12,103 bases of DNA from Burkholderiales bacterium. GTDB lineage: Bacteria > Pseudomonadota > Gammaproteobacteria > Burkholderiales > Burkholderiaceae_D. Where the stretch lies: contig JAGWUK010000036.1 in NCBI GenBank assembly GCA_028868455.1, forward strand, positions 1-12,103, in the 5' to 3' direction. The notes under the pieces were generated by a model. That model was not told where the DNA came from. It ran no database searches and saw only the letters and a program-made list of their open reading frames with translations. The position numbers and the translations under genes were made by a program. Of the stretch, positions 6,346 through 12,103 are shown piece after piece; position 1 is the first letter of the stretch, and each line of letters begins with the position of its first letter.

Positions 6346-7829
6346 AATGGTTTCACAGAAAGTTGATCTTGCGCGCCGCGCGTAAATTCTATTGCGGAAA
6401 ATTGGCTGTCCTGATCCGGTTGCCAGCCACCACCCAATGCCTTGTACAAGCGCACATGATCGGTACTCAGATCAGTGCTGGTGCTGGCCACGGAATCCTG
6501 AGCGCTGTACAGCGAGCGCTGGGTTTCCAGTACCACCTGAAAATCAATCAGGCCGCTGGCATAGCGCTGGCGCGCAATCAATGCGGCGTTGGTCGCGGCC
6601 TCCAATGCATTTTTCAGGCTTTGCAGACGTAGTTTGTCGTTGCGTAGCGCGACCAATGCGTCTTCAACATCTTTCAATGCTGTCAGCACTGTGCTGCGAT
6701 AGGCGGCCTGCGCTTGCTCCAGAGCTGCCTGTTGCGCTGCGGCCTGCGCCCGCAGTGCGCCACCATCCAGCAAGGGCATGGCGACACTGCCCAAGAGACT
6801 GCTGGCAAGCGTGCCGCCGTCGCCAAGCGCGCCCAGCGTCAGTGCGCGCAAGCCCAGTGAACCACTCAGATGAAAACTCGGATAGCGTGCTGCATCGGCT
6901 TGCTGCCATTTAGCCAATGCGGCCTTGACCTGCTGTTCTGCGGCCCGCACATCGGGACGCTGGCGCAGCGTTTCCGCAGGCAAGCTGAGCGCCAGATTGT
7001 CTTGTGCCTGCGGTACGGCGGCTTGCACCGCCAGTTGCTGGCGCAGACTTTCCGGTGCTTGTCCACACAAGACTTCCAGTGCGTGCAAAATTTGCGTGGC
7101 GCTGGTTTCCAGAGTCGGCAATTGCGCCTGTGCCTGCTCACTGGCGGTTCTGGCTTGCTCACCTTCAAGCGAGGTCAGCAAGCCAGCCTGCACACGCCAG
7201 TGAGTGATTTGTAAGGTTTCGCCCTGACTGGCGACATTGGCGCGCGCAATGTCCAGTCTTGCCTGCGTGCCGCGCCACTGGATGTAGCTCAGTGCGACTT
7301 CCGCCGCAACCGAGACTTGCACATTGGCCAGACTGGCTGCACTGGCGCGCGCATTGGCGTCACTGGCGCGGACACCCGCATGGTTGGCGCCGAAAATATC
7401 CGGCTCCCAGCTGGCATCGAATCCTGCCGCAAAACTATTTGCTGCGGCGCTGCTCCCTGACTTGCTACGCTGTGCGGATGCCGAAGCATTCACGGATGGC
7501 GACAAGGATGCGGCGCTGACATCGCGCAAGGCGCGCGCCTGACGCAGGGCGGCCTGCGCACTTTGTACGCTGTTATTGACCTGCAAGGCTTGTGCGATTA
7601 ATTGATTCAGCATCGGGTCGTTAAACCGCTGCCACCATTGCACCAGATCCGTCGTCGATGCCGTTGTCGATGTCGCCGTCACTACCGCAGCCGCCGACCA
7701 GCCTGCCGGTACCGCAACAGATTTTCCGCCAGCCGTATCCAGCATCTGCGGCGTGGTGCAGGCGCTCAGTACAGCGGTCAGCATCAGCGAACTCAGCGCG
7801 CGCATCCCATGATGTATTTCATTTTTCAT
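6342..7829 (-). CDS. Outer-membrane efflux lipoprotein, TolC/OprM (NodT) family
   Basis: Encodes 495 residues and is the first gene of the exporter operon. It begins with a lipoprotein signal: charged start, hydrophobic run, then lipobox L21-S22-A23-C24, so Cys24 should be lipidated and anchored in the outer membrane. The rest shows two copies of the outer-membrane efflux repeat: long Ala/Gln/Leu-rich helices (SVQSAQAALRQARALRDVSA and later AQAAYRSTVLTALKDVEDAL) and short strands, as in the trimeric duct proteins. LRQRPDVRAAEQQVKAALA is the family's mid-protein signature. Proteins of this type form the channel through which the adaptor delivers substrate to the outside. ATG 7829 has a weak ribosome site (GGA, 6 bases upstream); ATG 7805 is a possible alternative with a shorter signal peptide. 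The stop overlaps the adaptor start (ATGA). Having its own outer-membrane partner suggests a dedicated pump rather than use of a shared TolC. Confidence 0.92.
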   Translation of the reverse strand: MKNEIHHGMRALSSLMLTAVLSACTTPQMLDTAGGKSVAVPAGWSAAAVVTATSTTASTTDLVQWWQRFNDPMLNQLIAQALQVNNSVQSAQAALRQARALRDVSAASLSPSVNASASAQRSKSGSSAAANSFAAGFDASWEPDIFGANHAGVRASDANARASAASLANVQVSVAAEVALSYIQWRGTQARLDIARANVASQGETLQITHWRVQAGLLTSLEGEQARTASEQAQAQLPTLETSATQILHALEVLCGQAPESLRQQLAVQAAVPQAQDNLALSLPAETLRQRPDVRAAEQQVKAALAKWQQADAARYPSFHLSGSLGLRALTLGALGDGGTLASSLLGSVAMPLLDGGALRAQAAAQQAALEQAQAAYRSTVLTALKDVEDALVALRNDKLRLQSLKNALEAATNAALIARQRYASGLIDFQVVLETQRSLYSAQDSVASTSTDLSTDHVRLYKALGGGWQPDQDSQFSAIEFTRGAQDQLSVKPL

Positions 7830-7975
7830 TTTCTATCCAGCGTGACATCCGCTTTGTTTTCTAACATTTCGATTAGTCGGCAATTGCGCTCAACAGGGAA
7901 GCAAAATCCGGTACGATTTCAGTCGCTGTTTGGCGCCATTCACAATTTTTCGCAACTTCTATTTATAGGCTCATT

Positions 7976-7999
7976 GGCAAAAATTGCCTGAAATTTCAG
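7976..7999. promoter_or_regulatory. paired inverted repeats, possible operator
   Basis: GGCAA-AAA-TTGCC (7976-7988) overlaps by one base a perfect 12-bp palindrome, CTGAAATTTCAG (7988-7999). Both lie in the divergent gap, upstream of the possible leftward -10 at 7962-7967. Dyads here could bind a dimeric repressor or activator of the exporter operon. The regulator is unknown and no regulator gene is adjacent. Confidence 0.3.
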
Positions 8000-8031
8000 C
8001 ACTGCCTTTGCCATTGCTCAACAGCGTCTTT

Positions 8032-8060
8032 TTGCTTAACGGCGAATTTTGTTTCATACT
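8032..8060 (+). promoter_or_regulatory. predicted sigma-70 promoter for the acyl-CoA synthetase gene
   Basis: TTGCTT (8032-8037) and CATACT (8055-8060) are separated by exactly 17 bases. Matches to consensus are moderate (3 of 6 and 4 of 6). Transcription would start near 8067, leaving an untranslated leader of about 115 bases before ATG 8183. Confidence 0.4.
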
Positions 8061-8083
8061 TGTTCGTTTCCGAACAGACGAAC
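8061..8083. promoter_or_regulatory. operator-like inverted repeats over the predicted start site
   Basis: TGTTCG-TTTC-CGAACA (8061-8076) is a 6-bp dyad. Overlapping it, GTTCGT (8062-8067) also pairs with ACGAAC (8078-8083). The block begins one base after the predicted -10 and covers the likely start site, the classic place for a repressor such as a TetR-family protein. Alternatively the RNA could fold into one of two exclusive hairpins. The binding protein is not identified. Confidence 0.35.
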
Positions 8084-8182
8084 GCTTTCCCGTGCGCCGC
8101 TGACGCCAACCAGTGCAGCACTGCGACACCGCCGGGTTGCATTTTTCCTGTCCAATTGACCTCCCATTGCATTGCAAAGAGC

Positions 8183-10042
8183 ATGACCATTTCACCTGCC
8201 CATCATTCAACCTTCAACGACCTCGCCACGCTGGATCAATTATTTGCATGGCGTGTCCACCAATCACCGCAGAGCGAAGCGTATCGCCAGTTCGATGTCG
8301 CCAGCGGCAACTGGATCAGCTATACCTGGTCACAAATTGCTACCCGCGTCGCACAGTGGGGTCAGGCCATCGACAGTCTGCATCTCGCACATGGCGATCG
8401 TATCGCCGTTCTATTACCTAACAGCGTCAACGCCGTCTGCGTCGATCAGGCCGCCCTGTCGCGCGCCCTGGTGCCTGTTCCTATGCATGCACTGGATAAC
8501 CCGGTCAGTATCGGTTACATCATCAACGATAGTCTGGCGTCGATTGTAGTGCTCACAACGTATCAGCAATGGTTGTCGCTTGTATCGAATTGTGACGAAA
8601 TGCAGCATCTGAAGCTGGTGATCCTGGCCGAAGACCCGGATTTTCACGCCGACGCAACGCCCGATGCGAGCGGGCCAAGGGTGCTCACGATGCAGCAATG
8701 GCTGGCGGAAACAGCGTCTGATGCAGCAATAGCTGCCGCAGCGACAACAGGATTTACGCCTGCGACGGAAGACGATCTGGCAGCGATCGTGTACACCTCC
8801 GGCACCACCGGCAAGCCCAAGGGCGTGATGCTGACGCACCGGAATATCATGTCGAATATCAAGGCTGTTTTAAAACGCGTGGACGCCGGATCATCGGATG
8901 TATTCTTATCTTTCCTTCCTTTGTCGCATACATTTGAACGCACCATTGGTTACTACTTGCCGATCGCTGCGGGTAGCTGCGTCGCATATACGCGCTCGGT
9001 CGCTTTGCTGGCAGAAGATCTGAAAATCGTGCGGCCGACCGTGCTGGTTTCCGTGCCGCGCATCTACGAACGTTTTTATACTAAGTTACAAGAAAAGCTC
9101 GCGAGTTCAGGGCAATTCACGCAAAAGCTGTTCGCGCTGGCGCAAGACGTGGGCTGGCGCCGTTTCTGTCGCGCCCAGAAATTGCCGGAAGCCAGTCAGG
9201 CACATGCGTTCACCGATGCCTTGCTGTGGCCGATTCTCGATCGCCTGGTTGCCCGCAATGTTCTGGCCCAACTCGGCGGACGTCTGCGCACTGCCGTGAC
9301 GGGCGGTGCGCCGATGTCGCAATCAGTCTCGCGTTGTTTCCTCGGCTTAGGTTTGCCGCTGATACAGGGCTATGGCATGACCGAATCCTCGCCCGTCGTG
9401 GCGGCCAATATTCTGGACGACAACTGGCCAGCGACCGTTGGCCGCGCTCTGGATGGTGTCGAAGTGCGCATCGGCGACAACAGTGAATTGCAAGTGCGTG
9501 CAGCCAGCGTCATGAAGGGTTACTGGAATCGTCCCGACGACACGCGCAATGCCATGACCGCCGACGGCTGGCTGCGTACCGGCGATCAGGCCGTGATGGA
9601 ACAGGGCCACATCCGCATTTCCGGGCGCATCAAGGAAATCATGGTGACATCGACCGGCGAAAAAATCGCACCGGCCGATCTGGAACTGGCCATCATGGCC
9701 GATGCCTTATTTGATCAGGCAATGGTGGTCGGCGAAAACCGTCCCTTCATTTCTGCCTATCTGGTGCTGAACCACAAACTCTGGCTGGAACTCGCGACGC
9801 AAATGCAGGTGAATGCCAGTGATCCACACACACTCAACAGCGAAACCGTGCGCAAGCAAGTCTTAAAACGGGTGCAGGAAGCCACCAAATCGTTTCCGCA
9901 CTACGCCGTGCCGCGTGCCGTCTGGCTGACGCTGGATCCGTGGACCGTGGAAAACAGCCTGATCACACCGACCTTAAAACTCAAGCGCACTGCCCTGCAT
10001 GCGCGCCTCAGCGCGCAGATTGACGCGATTTATCAACGTTAA
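8183..10042 (+). CDS. AMP-dependent long-chain acyl-CoA synthetase (FadD/COG1022-like)
   Basis: Encodes 619 residues. The enzyme should activate a fatty acid with ATP to acyl-AMP and pass it to CoA. The adenylation motifs appear in order: the phosphate loop YTSGTTGKPKG at 204-214, GYGMTE at 396-401, GWLRTGD at 462-468 (ribose-binding Asp468), the hinge region RIKEIMVTSTGEKIAP from 482, and TPTLKLKR near the C-terminus, where Lys599 is the probable catalytic lysine. The overall pattern (LSFLPLSHTFERTIGYYLPI, VSVPRIYERFY) is that of the long-chain COG1022 group, which usually has about 600 residues. ATG 8183 was chosen because homology begins shortly after it (TFNDLATLDQLFAWR). The frame stays open upstream to TTG 8060, but that stretch is Cys-rich and unlike the family. 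The ribosome site is weak (AAAGAG very near the ATG). Chain-length preference is not readable; a role in fatty-acid degradation or lipid recycling is inferred. Confidence 0.93.
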   Translation: MTISPAHHSTFNDLATLDQLFAWRVHQSPQSEAYRQFDVASGNWISYTWSQIATRVAQWGQAIDSLHLAHGDRIAVLLPNSVNAVCVDQAALSRALVPVPMHALDNPVSIGYIINDSLASIVVLTTYQQWLSLVSNCDEMQHLKLVILAEDPDFHADATPDASGPRVLTMQQWLAETASDAAIAAAATTGFTPATEDDLAAIVYTSGTTGKPKGVMLTHRNIMSNIKAVLKRVDAGSSDVFLSFLPLSHTFERTIGYYLPIAAGSCVAYTRSVALLAEDLKIVRPTVLVSVPRIYERFYTKLQEKLASSGQFTQKLFALAQDVGWRRFCRAQKLPEASQAHAFTDALLWPILDRLVARNVLAQLGGRLRTAVTGGAPMSQSVSRCFLGLGLPLIQGYGMTESSPVVAANILDDNWPATVGRALDGVEVRIGDNSELQVRAASVMKGYWNRPDDTRNAMTADGWLRTGDQAVMEQGHIRISGRIKEIMVTSTGEKIAPADLELAIMADALFDQAMVVGENRPFISAYLVLNHKLWLELATQMQVNASDPHTLNSETVRKQVLKRVQEATKSFPHYAVPRAVWLTLDPWTVENSLITPTLKLKRTALHARLSAQIDAIYQR

Positions 10043-10060
10043 CACAGTGTTCGCACCCAG

Positions 10061-10101
10061 CACATCACCAATGTCCAGCGCCAACGCGCACTGGTGATGT
10101 G
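10061..10101. terminator. hairpin between converging genes, possible terminator without U-tract
   Basis: CACATCACCA (10061-10070) pairs perfectly with TGGTGATGTG (10092-10101) around a 21-base loop. It lies between the stop codons of the acyl-CoA synthetase gene (10042) and the antiporter gene (10111). Neither strand has a U-run after the stem, so it is not a standard intrinsic terminator. It may block read-through, protect mRNA 3' ends, or act with Rho. Confidence 0.4.
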
Positions 10102-10110
10102 TACAGCGTC

Positions 10111-11193
10111 TCAAGGCACAATCGTCGTAAACAAATACACGGCAAACAGCACGCAATGAATCGTGCCCTGCATGATGGTGGTGCGGCCGGTGCCCAGCGA
10201 AATCGAGGTGATGAACAACGACAGCAACAGCAACACGGTCGATTTGGCGTCGATACCCAGCGACAAGGACCAGCCCGTCAGCAAAGAGATCACAGCCACC
10301 ACTGGAATCGTCAAACCGATGCTGGCCAGCGCCGATCCCAGCGCCAGATTGATACTGGTCTGAATGCGGTCAGCGCGTGCTGCGCGATACGCGGCCAGCC
10401 CTTCCGGCAGCAACACCACAATCGCGATAATGATGCCGACCAGGGCTTTGGGCGCACCAGCTGCGGCGACAGCCCTTTCCAGCGTCGGCGCCAGTGCCTT
10501 GGCCAGCAAGACCACGGCGACCAGACAGACCAGCAATAAGCCAGCGCTCATCCAGCTCATTTTGTTCGAGGGCAAAGGTGCGTGAACCTCCTCATCGCTG
10601 GTCGCCGTTTCCGGCAAAAAATAATCTCTATGCCTGACCGTCTGCACCAGCACAAAAGTACCGTACAAGACCAGCGATACGACAGCGATAAATCCTAACT
10701 GGCTGGGGCTGTAATACGGCCCGGCGATGGTTGACGTGAAGTTCGGCAAGACCAGCGTCAGTATCGCCAGTGCCGCCAGCGTCGCCAGCGAAGCACTTGC
10801 TCCCTGCAAACCAAAACTCTGCTCGCGGTGCAAACTCGCGCCAGCCAGCAGACATAAGCCGATAATGCCATTCAAAATCACCATGATGGCCGCAAACACC
10901 GTGTCGCGTGCCAGACCCGCAGTGACTTCACCGCCCGCCAGCATCAATGAAACGATCAGCGCCACCTCAATCAGCGTCACCGCCAATGCCAGCAGCAAAG
11001 TACCAAAAGGTTCACCAATGCGATGTGCGACGACTTCAGCATGGTAGACCGCAGTCAGCACGGCACCGAATAATCCGGCGGTCAGAAAAATCGCATAAAA
11101 CGATCCTAATCCCAGCGCAGCACCCGCTAACAATAGCCAGGCAACGATAGGTATAACGATGGACCAGCGCGGTAAAGTCGGCGTAATTTTCAT
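10111..11193 (-). CDS. chaA: Ca2+(Na+)/H+ antiporter ChaA
   Basis: Encodes 360 residues, close to the 366 of E. coli ChaA, a cation/proton exchanger of the CaCA superfamily in the inner membrane that expels Ca2+ and Na+ (also K+ in E. coli) in exchange for protons. About eleven hydrophobic segments are visible. The first alpha-repeat, HAEVVAHRIGEPFGTLLLAL with following LIEVALI (51-80), carries Glu61 and Glu76. The second, LLPEGLAAYRAARADR onward (261-297), carries Glu264. These acidic residues match the ion-binding ones of the family. An acidic loop (about 196-205) lies between the halves. ATG 11193 was chosen because MKITPTLPRW leads directly into the first membrane segment; the in-frame GTG at 11304 would add 37 residues unlike the family. 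No strong ribosome site is visible. A weak promoter may lie at 11251-11279. It is downstream of the acetyltransferase gene on the same strand, 147 bases away. Confidence 0.92.
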   Translation of the reverse strand: MKITPTLPRWSIVIPIVAWLLLAGAALGLGSFYAIFLTAGLFGAVLTAVYHAEVVAHRIGEPFGTLLLALAVTLIEVALIVSLMLAGGEVTAGLARDTVFAAIMVILNGIIGLCLLAGASLHREQSFGLQGASASLATLAALAILTLVLPNFTSTIAGPYYSPSQLGFIAVVSLVLYGTFVLVQTVRHRDYFLPETATSDEEVHAPLPSNKMSWMSAGLLLVCLVAVVLLAKALAPTLERAVAAAGAPKALVGIIIAIVVLLPEGLAAYRAARADRIQTSINLALGSALASIGLTIPVVAVISLLTGWSLSLGIDAKSTVLLLLSLFITSISLGTGRTTIMQGTIHCVLFAVYLFTTIVP

Positions 11194-11250
11194 GAGATGT
11201 TCGCTTTCTGTAATCAAAGTAGTCGCTGGAAATGGCAGATATCGCTCGCT

Positions 11251-11279
11251 GTCATATTGAACAGCATTACCTGGAACAA
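11251..11279 (-). promoter_or_regulatory. weak candidate promoter for chaA
   Basis: On the minus strand, TTGTTC (11274-11279) and TATGAC (11251-11256) are separated by 17 bases, with 3 of 6 and 4 of 6 matches. It would give a leader of about 50 bases before ATG 11193. Read-through from the acetyltransferase gene is an alternative. Confidence 0.22.
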
Positions 11280-11340
11280 AGCTGGGCGACAACAATTTCA
11301 CCACGTTCGTCAGGCAGGCTCAGCACGCCTTGTTCAGCTT

Positions 11341-11823
11341 TCAGTCCTGGTGCGGGCGACGCGCTGCGCGTACATAGTAACGATCAAATTCCCCGGACGA
11401 GACCAGAGCGAAACCATGGCGCTGATAAAACCGGTTGGAGGCGCTTTCGCGCAACGCACCAACGCGAACCACACGGCCTTCGGCATCTGCCTGGGCAAAC
11501 AATTGTTGCAACACCAGCGTACCAATGCCTTTGCCTTGTGCCGCCGGGCGGATGTAGAGATGGTCAAGCAATAAATCGGCAGCATCGGATTTGACCACGA
11601 TGAAACCTATGCGTTCGCCGTTTTGCACGATATAACGCGTGGCGTCGGGCGCAAAACCGGCCAGAAAACGCAGGCGCGCGCGTTCGGGATCGAAGCGTTC
11701 GATACGTTCGAGGCTGTCGCGCATGGCTTCAATGCGTAAGGCCAGTAAATCGTCAAAATCGTCCGCACTTGCTGGCGCAAAATGAAGCGACGATATCAAC
11801 GGCGAGGGTATGGTTAAGGACAT
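11341..11823 (-). CDS. GNAT-family N-acetyltransferase
   Basis: Encodes 160 residues, a normal length for a single GNAT domain. The core acetyl-CoA-binding motif A is visible at about 86-103: strand LDHLYIRP, then the pyrophosphate loop Q96-G-K-G-I-G101, then the helix TLVLQQLF. Motif B follows (ESASNRFYQRHGF, about 126-138), typical of the group that acetylates small amines or protein N-termini. The N-terminal region (LRIEAMRDSLERIERFDPER, 29-48) forms the acceptor-side helices. All parts needed for acetyl transfer seem present, but the acceptor cannot be deduced. ATG 11823 has a ribosome-like AAGGA about 10 bases upstream. The C-terminus is short and charged after the last strand (FDRYYVRA). 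It lies upstream of chaA on the same strand with a 147-base gap, so shared transcription is possible but not shown. Confidence 0.88.
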   Translation of the reverse strand: MSLTIPSPLISSLHFAPASADDFDDLLALRIEAMRDSLERIERFDPERARLRFLAGFAPDATRYIVQNGERIGFIVVKSDAADLLLDHLYIRPAAQGKGIGTLVLQQLFAQADAEGRVVRVGALRESASNRFYQRHGFALVSSGEFDRYYVRAARRPHQD

Positions 11824-11964
11824 CTTCAGGCATTCCTTTCATGTCAATATGTTGATGCCGACATCGTTTCAGGCAATGAAGTTCGCCGCGATTTATCGGG
11901 CCGCCAACACCATTTCACAACGAGTGACGGCAGCGTCGCTGCGCAATGCATGTTGTTTCGTTTG

Positions 11965-11973
11965 ATTATGGCA
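11965..11973 (-). promoter_or_regulatory. possible extended -10 promoter for the acetyltransferase gene
   Basis: On the minus strand TGCCATAAT gives CATAAT (5 of 6 matches to TATAAT) preceded by TG at the extended -10 position. No good -35 is found, which is common for extended -10 promoters. It lies about 140 bases before ATG 11823. The leader between holds nothing else I can identify, apart from one copy of the direct repeat at 11856-11873. Confidence 0.3.
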
Positions 11974-11989
11974 CGCCTGTTTGCCGACA

Positions 11990-12103
11990 TCATGACAGGA
12001 TGACGTCTGGCATGTTTTCCGGGCGAAGCCAGTTGCCGGGTCTTGACTCTACCTGCAATCGCAATAACGTCACACTGTCATTTGCGTTGGGCTTTGGGCT
12101 TTG
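11990..12103 (-). CDS. C-terminal end of an unidentified protein (5' end outside window)
   Basis: On the minus strand the frame is open from the window edge to TGA at 11990-11992, giving 37 residues. The other two minus-strand frames are closed by stops. The translation (for example VTLLRLQVESRPGNW and LRPENMPDVILS) has balanced composition, common codons and an ordinary C-terminal look, and it reads in the same direction as the two genes that follow. I do not recognise the family. A plus-strand frame from ATG 11946 also stays open here but uses rarer codons (CGA, AGG), so I favour the minus strand. Stretches this short can stay open by chance. Confidence 0.4.
   Translation of the reverse strand, partial: QSPKPNANDSVTLLRLQVESRPGNWLRPENMPDVILS

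Larger units (their letters stand above)
7830..8182. other. divergent intergenic regulatory region (353 bases)
   Basis: This gap separates the exporter operon, read leftward, from the acyl-CoA synthetase gene, read rightward. It holds no convincing gene on either strand. It contains a plausible rightward promoter (8032-8060), an inverted-repeat cluster just after it (8061-8083), and two further inverted repeats (7976-7999). A TATAAA at 7962-7967 on the minus strand could be a -10 for the exporter operon, but I find no good -35 for it. Confidence 0.6.

Noticed and set aside
8060..8182. TTG start at 8060 extending the acyl-CoA synthetase by 41 residues
   Set aside because: The extension is Cys-rich and unlike the family, and it lies over the predicted promoter and operator.
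11194..11304. GTG start at 11304 for chaA
   Set aside because: ChaA proteins have a short lead before the first membrane segment, which ATG 11193 provides.
11194..11340. Riboswitch upstream of chaA
   Set aside because: I find only a 7-bp long-range pairing (11278-11284 with 11335-11341) and no known aptamer core.
12043..12075. MerR-type metal promoter suggested by TTGACTCTA
   Set aside because: There is no dyad between the boxes and no acceptable -10 at a 19-base spacing, and the region is probably coding on the other strand.
11946..12103. Plus-strand gene starting at ATG 11946 and running off the window
   Set aside because: It uses rarer codons, has no ribosome site, and overlaps a more convincing minus-strand frame.
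12089..12103. Short tandem GGGCTTT repeat at the right edge
   Set aside because: There are only two copies, at the window end and within a likely coding frame; there is no evidence of an array.

Overview
The window looks like chromosomal DNA from a Gram-negative betaproteobacterium, most likely an Oxalobacteraceae-type organism. This is inferred from moderate GC content, codon use, and the envelope genes (two TonB-dependent receptors, a tripartite exporter with an outer-membrane lipoprotein, a ChaA antiporter). I see no rRNA, tRNA, transposase, phage gene or CRISPR array. The genes read as ordinary host genes.

Layout. (1) 1-2846, plus strand: the C-terminal end of one TonB-dependent receptor, then a complete second receptor. 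The second carries a CxxxM plus HxM signature like the copper site of OprC, so it is probably an outer-membrane copper transporter. The 114-base gap between them holds a hairpin whose U-tract exists only on the minus strand. A promoter-like sequence on that strand suggests a small antisense RNA over the leader of the copper receptor. (2) 2847-2966: a strong bidirectional terminator between converging genes. (3) 7829-2967, minus strand: a four-gene operon with overlapping stops and starts, encoding an outer-membrane efflux lipoprotein, a MacA-like periplasmic adaptor, a MacB-type ATPase and a MacB-type permease. It is a complete MacAB-TolC-like exporter with MacB split into two polypeptides. 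(4) 7830-8182: a 353-base divergent regulatory region with several inverted repeats and a reasonable promoter facing right. (5) 8183-10042, plus strand: a long-chain acyl-CoA synthetase-like enzyme. (6) 10043-10110: a short convergent gap with a 10-bp hairpin. (7) 11193-10111 and 11823-11341, minus strand: a ChaA-type Ca2+(Na+)/H+ antiporter and, upstream of it, a GNAT acetyltransferase. (8) 11824-12103: mostly non-coding, with a possible extended -10 promoter and the likely C-terminal end of another minus-strand gene at the window edge.

How the genes may work together. The receptors import a metal or metal chelate using TonB energy, and the exporter expels a small molecule through periplasm and outer membrane. 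Their neighbourhood resembles loci that pair chelate uptake with an export pump (MacAB-like PvdRT-OpmQ is one known chelator exporter), but no biosynthetic gene is present here, so the link is only a hypothesis. The acyl-CoA synthetase, antiporter and acetyltransferase look like independent housekeeping or stress functions. The most notable candidates are the antisense small RNA at 522-605 and the copper-ligand signature of the second receptor.
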